From assembly GCF_028372415.1 (NCBI RefSeq), contig NC_092878.1, forward strand, positions 1,949,501-2,013,500: DNA of 64,000 bases, read 5' to 3'. Position numbers and translations under genes: made by a program. Under the pieces are notes generated by a model that made no database searches, was not told the origin of the DNA, and saw only the letters and a list, made by a program, of their open reading frames with translations. Positions 32,195 through 42,884 of the stretch are shown in pieces (position 1 is the stretch's first letter; the number at the start of each line of letters is the position of its first letter). Source of the stretch: Notamacropus eugenii (lineage: Eukaryota > Chordata > Mammalia > Diprotodontia > Macropodidae).

Positions 32195-33575
32195 TTGTAA
32201 ATCTCATTCCTGGAGGCTCTGTATCCTCATCAGGTAGCTTAGTGCCCAGCACATAGATGTTGCATAATGAAAATGTACTGGCCCCTCTGAATGATAGACA
32301 TTGGAGTATACTGAGCAGAAAGGACCTTGGAAGCAAGTACTGGGTTTAAATCCTGCCTCCAAGAAATACAGATCACATAATCTATTGGTTCCCCATGCAT
32401 TAAACTCTCTAAAACTAGCAGTTACAGATGATTTGCTAATCCCCATCTGTGAAGGGAATTTCCACACTGGGAGGTCCCCACACCCCTTTTTTTCCTCCCC
32501 CCTCCAAAAGATTCCCCATAAAACATATATCTGTTTAAAAAAACCTAAAATAAATACTTGAACTACTCACATTTTTTGAGGACAGTTTTCATGAAGCATA
32601 GACCCATAATTTAGCAAGTGATTATCCTTTAAATTTAATTACAAACAGGATCCTAATTAATGAATTTGCTAATAATTGTTCCCTGTTTATAAAAGCATAG
32701 GATCATATATTGAGAGCGGAAATGAACCTTAGAGATCATTTAGTTTAACTTTTTCATTTTGTAGATGAGGAAATTAGCCTTCATTATAACTTCAGGTCTT
32801 TATATGTATGTGTGTGTGTGTGTGAGCATTTATTTTTGTAGATATATGAACCTTACTGTATTGACCCTAAGCATTTATTTATATCATCTATGTCATTGAT
32901 TGGGTATGCATGACAGAGTATGTGTACCTTCCTGAGTGCATCTTTCTCTGTGTGTGTATATTTGTGTGTGTTTGTATGTGTGTATGTTTCTGAGTGTGCT
33001 TTCACATGCCACATCAGTAGCATTCAGACTTGTCTGTGAAGACCATCTTACTTTAGTCCGTAATCCCATCCCTTTCAGGACCGTGTTAAGTTGTTGGTAG
33101 CTAGCTTCCCATCCTTCCTTTTTAGTCTTTTTTGGGGGAAGTGAGGGATATCTTGTTTGCATATCACTTTCATTTCTGATTATAACCCTCCATCAAGCCT
33201 TCCATCAACCTCCAACCATCAGGCCTTGTAACAAAGATGGGGGGCAGGGGCAGAGGAGAGAAGAAAAAAACAGTTCAGCAAACCCAAACAACAAATTGAC
33301 AGTCTGTGACAGGGTATGCAGTATTCCACATCCATAGTCACCACCTCTACAGAAAGGGACGGGTGCATTTTTCGGACTCTTCTCTAAATATTGACAGGCG
33401 AGTCAGAGCATCCATAGTTCTAACTCTTCTCTTAAGCCCCCCTTCTCTGAGCATTTTATCCCCAGTGTCTGTTATACAAATTACATGTCCTGGAACTCCC
33501 TGCAGCTTTGGTAAGGGGAGGGCTTAAAATTTTAGTTTGTCTTTATGTGCTATTTATCCTTCAAGAAACATATGC
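32195..33575. other. Mostly unassigned intron DNA, about 1.4 kb
   Basis: Contains weak MIR-like pieces (about 32,290-32,450 and 32,700-32,790) and short TG tracts near 32,808 and 32,950. No gene. Confidence 0.4.
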
Positions 33576-33579
33576 TATT

Positions 33580-33780
33580 TCACAGGATTATAATGTTTAA
33601 GGGAGAGGGGACCTAAGAGGCCATGAAGTCCAACCCCCTCGTTGCACAGATGTGGAAAGTGAGGCTCAGAGAAGAAGTGACGTTACTTTCCCTAGTAAAT
33701 GTTTGAGACAGGATTAGAACTCAGATCTTCAAGTTCAGAGCTCTGTTCCTTGTGCCTGTCATTCTGCTTCTTTTAGAGCA
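33580..33780 (-). mobile_element. MIR SINE
   Basis: 'GAGGCCATGAAGTCCAACCC', 'TGTGGAAAGTGAGGCTCAG' and 'TAGAACTCAGATCTTCAAG' mark the antisense MIR. Confidence 0.8.
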
Positions 33781-33784
33781 TTTT

Positions 33785-34315
33785 TGTATATTCCTGAAGT
33801 TTTATAGCTTCCATGATTAGGAAAAAGCCAGGGTTTATGGAACACTGGAGTCTTTCCAGAGACCCAACTTGGCAGTCTTTCCACCAGCAAACCCACCATT
33901 AACCTCTCAGACACGCTAGGGATTTTTAGCTTTGGAGTGGTAGAGAATTTTTCCTGAGAAGCAACTGCAGAATCACTGTTAATGATTTGACCCTCCTTTT
34001 CTGGCTCAGAAGAATGCTATCATGTACCCCACCCCTAGCTGAGGGAAGAAGAGTGTCCCTCAAACCTTCCCTCCCAGATTTTCCAGGCAATCAAAGGTAT
34101 GGCCCATTGGCACTGCCCTGTCTTCCCTGCTGTACAGTGGCTGAGATGAGGAATTTTTAAACACTGAAAACCAGTGCATAGAAGTGCTTAATGCTGAGCA
34201 GAATTTGTATAGTAATGCCTGCTATTCCTGCCCTACTCCACCTCAGGTCACTTACCCCAAGCTTGGCCATGTGGCCCAGTAAGAACAAGGCAAAGGTGCC
34301 CTTCTTTGCCTGGGA
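33785..34315. other. Unassigned intron DNA
   Basis: No supported gene or repeat. This is one of the longer repeat-free parts of the intron. Confidence 0.4.
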
Positions 34316-34319
34316 GGGG

Positions 34320-34460
34320 GCGTGTTATAGTGTTGACTTAGTGGACTGAATGCTATACTTAGGGTCAGGAAGGCCTGGTTCGAATCTCACCTTCGTCACT
34401 TAGTAGCTTTGTGACCCTGGGCAAGTCATTTAACTTTTATGCCCTCAGAAATGATCTAAA
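34320..34460 (+). mobile_element. tRNA-derived marsupial SINE
   Basis: 'GTCAGGAAGGCCTGGTTCGA' and 'GTGACCCTGGGCAAGTCATT' mark a sense SINE with an intact-looking B-box (GGTTCGAATCTC). Confidence 0.8.
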
Positions 34461-34539
34461 ATTACAGGTTGCAGAACACAGAGTTGCTTCACCAGGAATT
34501 TTCAATGCCTGTTAAGTCACAGGACCTCCAAAAAAGTGA

Positions 34540-34800
34540 CAAAGTGATCATTGAACTGGAGGCAGCATCATGTAGATTTAGAATCACAGGACCTGAGTTT
34601 GAATCTTGTCTCTATATAACTGCCACTGTGGTCTTGGACAAGTTACTAAGCTCTAGGCTTCAGTTCCTTCTGAAGTGAAAGGAACGAGTTGGATCAGCAA
34701 ATTTCTAAGGGATTTTTCAGCTCTCAACCCAATCATTTTAGGAAATATCTATTAAATGTCTCATCCACTGATGCTGTGTTAAATACTATTCAAGAGAAAT
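34540..34800 (+). mobile_element. MIR SINE and L2-like end
   Basis: 'CACAGGACCTGAGTTTGAAT' and 'GGTCTTGGACAAGTTACTAA' mark the MIR. A weak antisense L2 terminus follows (TATCTATTAAATGTCTC). Confidence 0.65.
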
Positions 34801-34829
34801 ATCATTCAGCAAATATTTGTGAAGATGTG

Positions 34830-35160
34830 AAGATGAAGTTAGCTGTGAAAGGATGAACATGAGGAACCCCAAGAAACATGGGGGGCATTTTTATGAACTG
34901 ATTCAGATCCCAGAAAACATTAAATATGCACCATGGCTACAAGAATGGAAATGAAAAACATAACTGAAAGTCAAACTGAGTAAATGGAAAAGCCATAAAA
35001 TTACCAAAAATAGAAAATGAAACGTGCCTCCCTCCCCCGGTGGTGAGGAAGGGGACTTCTAGCGCTGAGTGTCAGAGGCAGTCACTGGATCAGTTGCTTT
35101 TGTGTAATTGTCATACATTGTCTTTTCTGGAGAGGCGAGGGAGGGTGTTTTTTTTTCTTT
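34830..35160 (+). mobile_element. Diverged L1 3' fragment (tentative)
   Basis: 'TTTTATGAACTGATTCAGAT' and 'GACTTCTAGCGCTGAGTGTC' resemble the end of marsupial L1, but the match is poor. Confidence 0.35.
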
Positions 35161-35263
35161 CTGTTCCCAGAAATGACTTTGGTAAAGAAAAATGCATCAG
35201 TTAAATGCTGTTTTTTAAACCAAGTTCTAGGGAAATAAAACTGACACATCGGAGATAACAGCT

Positions 35264-35506
35264 TTTTTCAGTTGTGTCTGACTCTTTGTGGCCCCATTTG
35301 GGATTTACGTGGTAAAGATGCTGAAGTGGTTTGCCATTTCCTTCTCCAGCTCATTTTACAGATGAGGAAACTGAGGCAAACAGGGTTAAGTGACTTGCTC
35401 AGGGTCACACAGCTAGTAAGTATCTGAGGCCAGATTTGAACTAAGGAAGATGAGTCTTCCTGACTCCAGAGCCAGCCCTCTATCCACTGTGCCACCTAAC
35501 CACCCT
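35264..35506 (-). mobile_element. Full-length RTE-tailed marsupial SINE
   Basis: The antisense order is complete: tail 'CAGTTGTGTCTGACTCTTTG', 'GTGGTTTGCCATTTCCTTCT', 'CAGATGAGGAAACTGAGGCA', 'AGGGTCACACAGCTAGTAAG' and head 'ATCCACTGTGCCACCTAACC'. Possible imperfect flanking repeats are GAGATAACAGC before and GAGATGAGCAGC after. Low divergence suggests a younger insertion than the MIRs. Confidence 0.9.
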
Positions 35507-35574
35507 AGAGATGAGCAGCTGTGTGTTAAACTACATGATACTGACTCTAGAGCAAGATCATTTTGAATTCGGGT

Positions 35575-35755
35575 TCATAAGCTCATAGATCTCAGGCTGC
35601 AAGGGACCTCAGAGGCCATCTGGTCCCACTCCTCATTTTCCAGAAGAAGGACTGGGTGAGATGCTGGGGGATTAGGGGATGTGCCTCAAGTCATACAGGT
35701 AGTAGTTGTCAGGAGTGATGTGAACCTAGGTCTTCTGACTCCTGAGCCGGTGTGC
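35575..35755 (-). mobile_element. MIR/THER SINE
   Basis: 'CATAGATCTCAGGCTGCAAG', 'CATCTGGTCCCACTCCTCAT' and 'AGGTCTTCTGACTCCTGAG' mark the antisense element. Confidence 0.75.
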
Positions 35756-35759
35756 CCTT

Positions 35760-36310
35760 TTAATGGTGTCCCCACGGGGCCCCTTGGTTGTCAGAGATGG
35801 CTCTAAGGAAGAGGGGGAACTTAAACGGTATTTGGAGACGTAACAGAAGGGGTGACATGAATATCTTGAGCAAAGGCAGAGTAACTGTGGTAAAGATGAG
35901 AGGCACCGCACAGACTAGCCTGACTGCTGTAGGATGTGCTCCTGGGAGCAGGAACAGGGACTGGACCTGCGATGTGATTGGTATCGAAAACTTCTCGTGC
36001 CATATTTCTGTCAGCCACATGCTGTAACCCACTTTAACCCAACATGGCTCTTGACATTGTCCTTGATGTGTGAGCCATTAAATATATTCCCACACACGCA
36101 TGCATGCACACATGCTCACACACATACATGTACTACTCAACAAATATTAAAGTCTACGTCATTTATAGTTTTTTGTAATGCACTTAAATTTTACAGATAC
36201 AAACGTCAGTTTATCAATAAAGGCAGGGACTGGTTCCGTGATTTCATTATATAAAAATGCCTTCTATCAAAGCAAGTTGGGACTCTCAGCAACGTAAAGT
36301 CTTAGAGAGT
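35760..36310. other. Unassigned intron DNA
   Basis: No supported gene. Several overlapping short frames occur on both strands, as expected in GC-balanced random sequence. A short CA/TG tract lies near 36,095-36,130. Confidence 0.4.
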
Positions 36311-36315
36311 TGCCC

Positions 36316-36460
36316 AGAGTAATGATGTCAGACTCAAGTAGAAACCGGCCAGCAAGCTATACGTTAGGACCCCTCCTATTGACTTTGAAAACCGCGTATT
36401 ATCTATGTTCTAGTGTATTTTTATCTATTTTGTTAATTATTTCTCAATTACGTTTTCCTC
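36316..36460 (-). mobile_element. DNA-transposon-like repeat family 2, copy 1
   Basis: 'GATGTCAGACTCAAGTAGAA' then 'TTGTTAATTATTTCTCAATT' is the reverse complement of the family 2 consensus seen at 44,608-44,815. Confidence 0.6.
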
Positions 36461-36574
36461 CTACCTCCCGAGGTGGTTGTGAGACTCCAGTGAGATGACA
36501 GCTGTCTTGAAATGGTGGCCATCACTCTTCATCATCACCATATTGCTATTATCACTGCTGGTTCATCTGGATAG

Positions 36575-36750
36575 AGCAAAGACATCACACATGAGCCACA
36601 TTAAAATGCAGTTGAGAAATAGTTAATAAAATAAATAAAAACGCAATAAAACACAGATAATGTTACATTTTAAAACTAAGTCAATGTGGGGCTCCAGGGA
36701 TCCTCGTGTCTGGATTACTAACCCCATTTCCACTTGGCACACTGGCCTAG
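36575..36750 (+). mobile_element. DNA-transposon-like repeat family 2, copy 2
   Basis: 'GAGAAATAGTTAATAAAATA', 'GATAATGTTACATTTTAAAA' and 'CTAAGTCAATGTGG' match the family 2 interior in sense. Confidence 0.65.
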
Positions 36751-36751
36751 T

Positions 36752-36855
36752 GCCCTTGGAGCTGAAGGTCACATTGTGTCAGAGGTAGGATTCGCACACA
36801 GGTTTTCCTGGTTGCAAGGCCAGTTCTCTTTCCACTCTGCCATGCTACCTTTCTT
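36752..36855 (-). mobile_element. MIR SINE fragment
   Basis: 'GAAGGTCACATTGTGTCAGA' and 'TCTCTTTCCACTCTGCCATG' mark an antisense MIR 5' half. Confidence 0.6.
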
Positions 36856-36924
36856 TGGAGAATGATGGGAAATAGTTAAATACATGGGCTGAAGCCTGAT
36901 CCAAGAGTGTTCTGAAACCCAGTC

Positions 36925-37195
36925 AATCAAACAAGCATTTACTCAGCTCCTACTATGTGAAACCCTCTGGATACAAAGGAAGTTACTTTCTATTCCAGAG
37001 GGGGTGGGAGACATGTTTATAGATACAAAAGATATAGGTACGGAAGGATCTCAGTGGATACAAAAGACATACAAGGTAATTCAGAGGGATGGCAGCTCCC
37101 AGAAACTAGGGGGATCACAAAGGGTCTCCTCTAAGAAGTAGAGTCAAGCAGAGATTTGAAGGAAATCTAAGAGGCAGAAGTGAAGGCGTACGATA
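36925..37195 (-). mobile_element. L2 LINE, antisense, part 1 (3' end)
   Basis: 'CAAGCATTTACTCAGCTCCT' is the antisense L2 terminus. Inward L2 sequence runs to the SINE insertion at 37,206 and continues in part 2. Confidence 0.8.
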
Positions 37196-37460
37196 CATTC
37201 TAGGCTTTGCTGTTGTTTAGTTTTTAATCATGCCCGATTCTTTGTGACCCCATTTGGGGTTTTCTTGGCAAAGGTACTAGAGTAGTTTATCATTTCCTTC
37301 TCTAGCTCATTTTATAGATGAGGAATCTGATGCAACAGGGTTAAATGACTTGCCTAGGGTCACACAGCTATAAGTGTCTGAGGTTGAATTTGAACTCAAG
37401 TCTTCTGCCTCCAGGTCTTACCTTTTATCCACAGTGCCACCCAGCTGCCCCATTCTAGGC
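37196..37460 (-). mobile_element. RTE-tailed marsupial SINE inserted in L2, perfect 10-bp TSD
   Basis: A complete SINE (37,206-37,450) is flanked by identical CATTCTAGGC at 37,196-37,205 and 37,451-37,460. Tail 'CCGATTCTTTGTGACCCCAT' and head 'ATCCACAGTGCCACCCAGCT' are both present. L2 sequence resumes directly after the second TSD, so the SINE is younger than the L2. Confidence 0.93.
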
Positions 37461-38075
37461 AAGGGAACAGCCTTGTACAAACGTCCAAAGGAAGGAGACA
37501 GAATGTCATGTGTGAGAAACAAGCAAGAAGGCCAGTTTGGTTGGACCATAAGGTGAGAAAAGACAAGTCATGTACAATAAGCCTAGAAAGCTGGACCCTG
37601 GCAGAGGTATTCGGATTAGATGTGATAAGCAAAAGGAATCCATTGGTGGTTCTTGAGCAGGGAAGGGACATGGTGGAAATGTTTAAGGAAGACCAGTCTG
37701 GCAGCAGTGCAGAGGAGTAGGGGACAGACGGAAGACAAGCTCAGCTGTGAAACTCGTGCAACAATCCAAGCATGACATGATGAGGGCCTGAGCCACAGAG
37801 ATAACAGAGGGGATGGAGAAGGAAAGGCAGATTTCAGAGGAAAAGGTTCCAAAGGATTGGATGACAGGATACAGTGACAAACTGGATGTAGGGTATGATG
37901 GAAGAGTCAAAAGTGATTCTGAAGATTTTAAGGCGCTTCTGACAGCCATGGGGAATGATAAAATCCATCTCCATTGTGTGAAGCTTCTGGTGATAGCAAA
38001 GCATCTGAGGTGGAGGTGTCTTGTAGGCAGTTGGAAAAAATATGAAGTACAGCTGAGATGTCTGGCCAGATGATC
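37461..38075 (-). mobile_element. L2 LINE, antisense, part 2 (ORF2 C terminus)
   Basis: The minus strand reads 'AARLVFLKHFHHVPSLLKNH' then 'QWIPFAYHI', the conserved L2 ORF2 C-terminal block (family pattern LKKLQWLPIAYRIKFK). More 5' sequence continues to 38,075 in other frames. Confidence 0.88.
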
Positions 38076-38109
38076 TCAATTCTGGTAGGAGGTAAAGCCA
38101 TCCACTGAG

Positions 38110-38255
38110 ATTTGGGGGGGACGGTGATCAGCCCACACACCTCCACAACACTCCAAGGTTTACAAAGCATTCTCCCCACAACAATCCCAGAAGGAAGGGA
38201 AATGTTTTCCGTTTCTAAAGTGGGGAAATGGAAGCCCAGAGAGGTAAAATTTACA
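38110..38255 (-). mobile_element. MIR SINE fragment
   Basis: 'CAAGGTTTACAAAGCATTCT' and 'GTGGGGAAATGGAAGCCCAG' mark an antisense MIR. Confidence 0.6.
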
Positions 38256-38518
38256 GAGAGAGGAATGGGAAATTTAATGAGAGACAAGGTCTAGAATAAT
38301 CTTTGTGGTAAATGTTGTTACAAAACTCTTCACATTCAGGTCAGCTTACTGTCCCAGTCTTTACTACACACTCCTCCACTTTGCACACTCAAAGCTCAAC
38401 TAATTATCATTCTTCACACATCACTCAGCTTGGTTTTGTATACCCAACACCTGTCACATAAAGAATAGGTGCTTAGTAAAATAGAGTTAGGTATTTAATA
38501 ATAGCACCTGCTTTGGAT

Positions 38519-38850
38519 AATCCCTATTCCGTTGCACAGGCTGACCCCATACCTGGAATGGAATATATTCTGTCTTCACCTCTGCCTCTTAGAATCTCTC
38601 ATTTCCTTCCAAGCTCAGCCCAAGTGATACCTCCAATGGAGGCCTTTCCTAATCTTCTCAGATGCTAGTGCCTCCCCATTCTCAAATACTTTGAATTACT
38701 TTCTAGATATAGTGTGTCCCAAAAATCTTAGTAAGGTTGTAAGTTGTTTTTCTTTTTTAAGCATAGGAATGCTCCATGATGGCAGGGGCTACTTTGTTTT
38801 TACCTTTGTATCATGATGCCTTGTACACAGTAGCTTACTAAAACTGGTCA
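38519..38850 (+). mobile_element. L2 LINE 3' end
   Basis: 'CAAGTGATACCTCCAATGGA' and 'GGCCTTTCCTAATCTTCTCA' precede 'GATGGCAGGGGCTACTTTGT' and 'CTTGTACACAGTAG'. A short foreign piece (about 38,710-38,755, GTGTCCCAAAAATCTTAGTA) interrupts it and may be a mariner-like end. Confidence 0.75.
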
Positions 38851-38879
38851 ACTGATTGAAAATACAAAGAAGAAGAAAG

Positions 38880-39285
38880 GCTGAGAACAGCAGCTGGGGC
38901 CAGGTAGAAGCTGGACACCTTCAATCTGTGCCTTTTCCTCCAGGAATGTTATAGAGAAGAGGAAAGCAAACAGTGGGGATGACGGGGCAGCATGGTCCCT
39001 TAGAAGATTGGGAAAGTAAGAGAGTTTAGACTTCCTGAGAAGGGGACATTCATTCATGTAGCTGGCCAAGAAGTCTTGGGTGGGGTCTAGGTTCAATGCA
39101 GTGAATGAGCGAAGACTGACGGGAGAGGCTGAGTGATGGACTGAAAGTCCAAGTGACGAAAGTGGGCGAATACTGAGCAAGAAGGCAAGAGAGAGCAGGT
39201 AGCAAGGTGTTGGTAGAGGGGATGTGTGCTCATGAAGTGATCCCCGAGTAAGGAGCAGGGCCTTATGGAAACCAGGTCTAGGGAA
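38880..39285. other. Unassigned intron DNA
   Basis: No secure match. GA-rich composition on the plus strand resembles antisense L2, but no landmark can be read. Confidence 0.35.
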
Positions 39286-39287
39286 GG

Positions 39288-39470
39288 GCTTTGAACCTGT
39301 CTAGAGTCACGGATCCTTCTCATGAGGCCTGTGGATCTCTTCTCAGAATGAGGTTTTAAAATGTGTAAAATGAAATATGTAGCATTATGAAGGAAACCAA
39401 TTATATGAAATAGAGTTATCACAATATTTTTTAAAAGGTTTTGAGACCTCACATTAAGAAACCCTAGCCT
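39288..39470 (+). mobile_element. DNA-transposon-like repeat family 1, copy 2
   Basis: 'GGATCCTTCTCATGAGGCCT', 'CTCAGAATGAGGTTTTAAAA', 'AAACCAATTATATGAAATAG' and the end 'CATTAAGAAACCCTAGC' match family 1 in sense. Confidence 0.65.
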
Positions 39471-39579
39471 GAAGAGGGTGGGAGAGTTATGGTGATTTCT
39501 GGTGAGTGAGTGATTTGTAGGGATGGAGAACTGCCACCTTTACTGCCTTGCACGTGCTATGCCACCAGGATGGATATTT

Positions 39580-39945
39580 TCCTCCTTCCCCTCTGTCTCT
39601 CCAAAATCCTGCCCAACCTTTAAGACCAAGCTGGAGCCAAGTTTGTCTCATCCTTAAATATGCCCTTCTTTTTCCTACTTTGGCTCATTCTACTCACCCA
39701 CCCCACTCCTAGCCTGCATGCTCTGCTTTTTTCCCCCCTACCCATTATTCAAGGTCTAGGCCAAACCTTTGTGGCATAGTAGAAAGGGTTCAAATTCAGA
39801 CTCTAGCTGCGTGACCTCAGGAAAGTCACAGCCTCTCTGAGCCTCATTTTTTTCATCCATAAAATGAGAGTATTGTACTAGATGACCTCTAAAAAGCCTT
39901 TTGTATCTAGATTTATGATCCTGTGATGAGTTCTATCTCTTCCCT
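39580..39945 (+). mobile_element. L2 3' fragment followed by MIR SINE
   Basis: The L2-like part (39,580-39,720) has 'CTTTAAGACCAAGCTGGAGC'. The MIR (39,785-39,945) has 'GCTGCGTGACCTCAGGAAAG' and 'CTAGATGACCTCTAAAAAGC'. Confidence 0.65.
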
Positions 39946-39949
39946 AAAG

Positions 39950-40390
39950 CCTTAACCACTTTTCCAGCCTATGTTGGTTCCCTGCCACCCCTACTTCTGT
40001 TTCTCTTAGAGTTTAAATAGCTCATTTTCATATAAAGAATGGTTGCTTCAGTCTAGCTAACTAAATGATCCTGAAGAGGCCAGATTTGGAGCAACTTTTC
40101 AGCCCTGTTAGATGGCTCAGCAATCATCGTATGAATGGATGATCTCATGAGGCATGTAGAAGAGCTGTCCCCACAGAACTTTGGAGGCTAGAAGAACAAG
40201 CTGTGAATACTTCAAAACAGTATTTGTATTTTTTAAACAACAACCTTCATGGATGGTTTCCAAGGAGAAAAATAAAGCAAAAGAATTAGACTATTTTTTG
40301 CTTTCTACATTATATATTGGCCTACATATATAAATCTTGGCTTTCAAATGCAAATCCAAAGTGGAGAACAAGGCGGAAGGAACATTCATT
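39950..40390. other. Unassigned intron DNA
   Basis: No supported gene or repeat. Confidence 0.4.
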
Positions 40391-40394
40391 CCAT

Positions 40395-40525
40395 TCTACG
40401 TGCAGCCTTTGAACATTTCCTATGTGCATATCACTATGGGAATTCTAGAAGGAAAGATGTGGTTCTTACCCCCACTGAACTTGCAGACTAGTTGGGGAGA
40501 GAAGTTAGACACATACAAAGCTAAT
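40395..40525 (-). mobile_element. L2 3' terminus, antisense (weak)
   Basis: 'CCTATGTGCATATCACTATG' and 'ACTAGTTGGGGAGAGAAGTT' keep the layout of an antisense L2 end. Confidence 0.5.
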
Positions 40526-40699
40526 TAATGGTATAGAGACGTCGCTGCTCAAACAAGGAAAACTTCCTGGAATATCATGTCTGTTTGCTGATGATACAGT
40601 AACTCAAATGAAATCAATGCCTTCCCTAACCTCCCAGGCCACCTCCAAACCTCTGTCTCTCTTCTGTACAACCACCTCCTTTAAATTAATTATTGTCTG

Positions 40700-40865
40700 C
40701 TATCAGCTAAGGTCATCGATTTGGAGCCAGAAGGGACCTTTGAAGTCAGAATATTCCAAACTGTTCATTTTTTGGAGATGAGAATATTGAGGCCTGGAGA
40801 AAGGTCGTGCAGGTTGTAGGTGTCGGACCCAGGATTCGAACACAATTTTCCTTGACTTTATGGCA
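40700..40865 (-). mobile_element. MIR SINE
   Basis: 'GGAGCCAGAAGGGACCTTTG' and 'GGACCCAGGATTCGAACACA' mark an antisense MIR. Confidence 0.7.
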
Positions 40866-41044
40866 TGGAACCCTCTTGACCATTATCTGTTGCTACATGT
40901 TCTAACCCCTTATCGTTATCCCTAACCTTTCCCTCTTCTCCTTTCCCCAAGTATCCCCATTCTGTCTCTGGCCCTCTTTTAACATATTCTCTGCTGTGGC
41001 AAGCTCATTTACTCTCCTTCAGTTGTTTCTGTAACGATGTCTTC

Positions 41045-41165
41045 CAAATTAGGCTTTCAAGAAGACAGACACTTATTTCATGCCTACCTATTAAATGCAA
41101 GGTGTGACATTAGATACTACAGATACAAAGACAAATGCAAAAGAATCCTGGCCTTCGAAGAGCTT
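41045..41165 (-). mobile_element. L2 3' terminus, antisense
   Basis: 'TTATTTCATGCCTACCTATT' and 'AATCCTGGCCTTCGAAGAGC' mark an antisense L2 end. It directly abuts a sense L2 fragment, an inverted arrangement. Confidence 0.6.
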
Positions 41166-41174
41166 AATTTTACT

Positions 41175-41990
41175 TAATTTTACTCCATCTCTAGCCTTGA
41201 CTTCCCTTCAGAGTTCCAAACCTGCACCTCTGAATCACCTTCAGGCTATCACCACCTGCATGTACCATTTTCACCTCAAACTTAACACATCCAAAATGAA
41301 ACTCTTCCCTCCTTAACCTCTTCCTTCTCCTAACTTTACTCTGTCAAAGTCACTTCCTACCTGTTGGGAACTTTGAGATTACCTTTAATTCTTTCCTCTC
41401 GTATCCAAAAGGGGATTCTACCTCTACAGCATCTCTTCCACCTCTGTACTCTCATTGTGGACACCTCATAACCACTTGCCTGCACTTACAGTAGCTTCCT
41501 CGTAGGTCTTCCAGTTCTCTTTCCCTCCCTTCATGACAGTGCTTGTATAAAGGATACCTTCCTCCCCTTATCTCTCCCTCCAATGGCAACAATACAAAAC
41601 AAAACAAAAATACCCATCACAACAAACACATCTAGTCTGCAAAACAAATTCCCACATTGGTCATGTCCAGAAATGCATATCTCGTTCTGGATTTTTAAGT
41701 CCATCATCCCCTCCCTGGTAGGAGGTGTGGGCGGTGTGATTCATCTTCAGTGATGCTCTAGGCTTTTCTACCTTAATGCCTTTTGTTCACTTGTGCCTGA
41801 AATGTTCTCCCTCCCCCTCTTTACCTGTTGAATTCTTAACCATTCTTTAAAGCTCAGCCCACACACCACCTCCTTCTTGAAGCCTTCCTTGATCCCAGGT
41901 TAGTAATGAGTTTCCCTCTCAGATCTCACGTTGCACTTTATTGTGTATGTACCTCTTATAATATTTTATATTATAGTTATCTATATGTCT
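41175..41990 (+). mobile_element. L2 LINE ORF2 and 3' end, with an insertion
   Basis: Sense ORF2 reads 'HFHLKLNTSKMKLFPP' near 41,265-41,316 (family pattern RHLKLNMSKTELLIFPP). It continues to about 41,530. After an unrelated block (41,583-41,760) L2 resumes with 'CCACCTCCTTCTTGAAGCC'. The frame is lost in several places. Confidence 0.8.
41583..41760. mobile_element. Marsupial interspersed repeat, unnamed, inserted in L2
   Basis: 'CACATTGGTCATGTCCAGAA' and 'GGTAGGAGGTGTGGGCGGTG' are blocks I associate with marsupial repeat DNA but cannot name. L2 sequence lies on both sides. Confidence 0.45.
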
Positions 41991-42239
41991 TAAGGTCCTA
42001 GGATTTAGAACTGTAAAGGACTTCTGGATAGTCTTTTGTCATTAGAGACAACATATTTCTTGGTTCTCCTAAAGTATTCCTTCTCATCCTTCCCCCAGTT
42101 CTTTATAATATGGATTCTCTGCCAGTCTGTCTTTGGCAGTTTGTCTTCTATACATTCTCTCTTGTAGTAAACTCATTTACTCTCATTCAATGGTTCTCTA
42201 AGGATGGTTTCCCAACTAAACTCTAGTACAAAATGCTCT

Positions 42240-42370
42240 TTCACCCTACTATGTTGTCTGCCCTACTAAGCTATGAGCTCCATAAAGGCAGGGGCAGAGG
42301 TTCTAAAATTCCTACCTCCTTCAACACCTAGCATAGTGCTTTTCATAGACAGTGGATGGATGGATAAATG
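42240..42370 (+). mobile_element. L2 3' terminus
   Basis: 'GCTATGAGCTCCATAAAGGC' and 'CCTAGCATAGTGCTTTTCAT' form an L2 end. Confidence 0.7.
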
Positions 42371-42455
42371 CAATCAATTATACTGAAATATAGCCAGGGA
42401 TGTGCTAGGAAATGTTTAACAACCCACTCTCATATATACATACATACATACACAT

Positions 42456-42638
42456 ATGACATACATTTAAGTCTAATTTGCATTATTAATATGTTCTCCA
42501 TCTCTCTCAAGTCTAGACAATCACCAAAACAGTAAATCAAGCCTTGATTCTTAGTGGCGACTGATTTCTGAGGTGTAATTGTCAACGGAAAGTTTAACAA
42601 TTGACTTCCAGCTTGTACAACTGGCTCCAGCACACTCC
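42456..42638 (-). mobile_element. Short interspersed repeat, unnamed family 3, copy 2
   Basis: The order of shared blocks matches 16,040-16,213. The best shared block is 'AGTCTAGACAATCA'. A family 1 tail follows at about 42,660-42,715. Confidence 0.6.
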
Positions 42639-42659
42639 AGAATATAGCTATCAAAAAGA

Positions 42660-42880
42660 CTTTTTAAATTAAAAAAAAAAAGGTTCACAGACTCCAGGTT
42701 AGGAAACTCTTGATGTAGAGCTAGAAGGTCCCTTAGCAACCATCTGGTTCAACCCCTTCTTTTGCAGATGATGAAACTGAGACTTGAGGGAAGTCACTCA
42801 GGCAGTAAATGGCACAGATGGGATTTGAACCCAGTAATCTGGGTCAGTGTTCTTTTTCACTGTACCACAGCCATTATCGT
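42660..42880 (-). mobile_element. Family 1 end fragment, then MIR SINE
   Basis: 'GTTCACAGACTCCAGGTTAG' is the family 1 3' end (about 42,685-42,713, plus orientation). The antisense MIR (42,714-42,880) has 'CAACCATCTGGTTCAACCCC' and 'GGGATTTGAACCCAG'. Confidence 0.65.
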
Positions 42881-42884
42881 TATA

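Noticed and set aside
38710-38755. Possible mariner-type terminal repeat (GTGTCCCAAAAATCTTAGTA)
   Set aside because: Only one end is visible and no partner inverted repeat or TA duplication could be confirmed.
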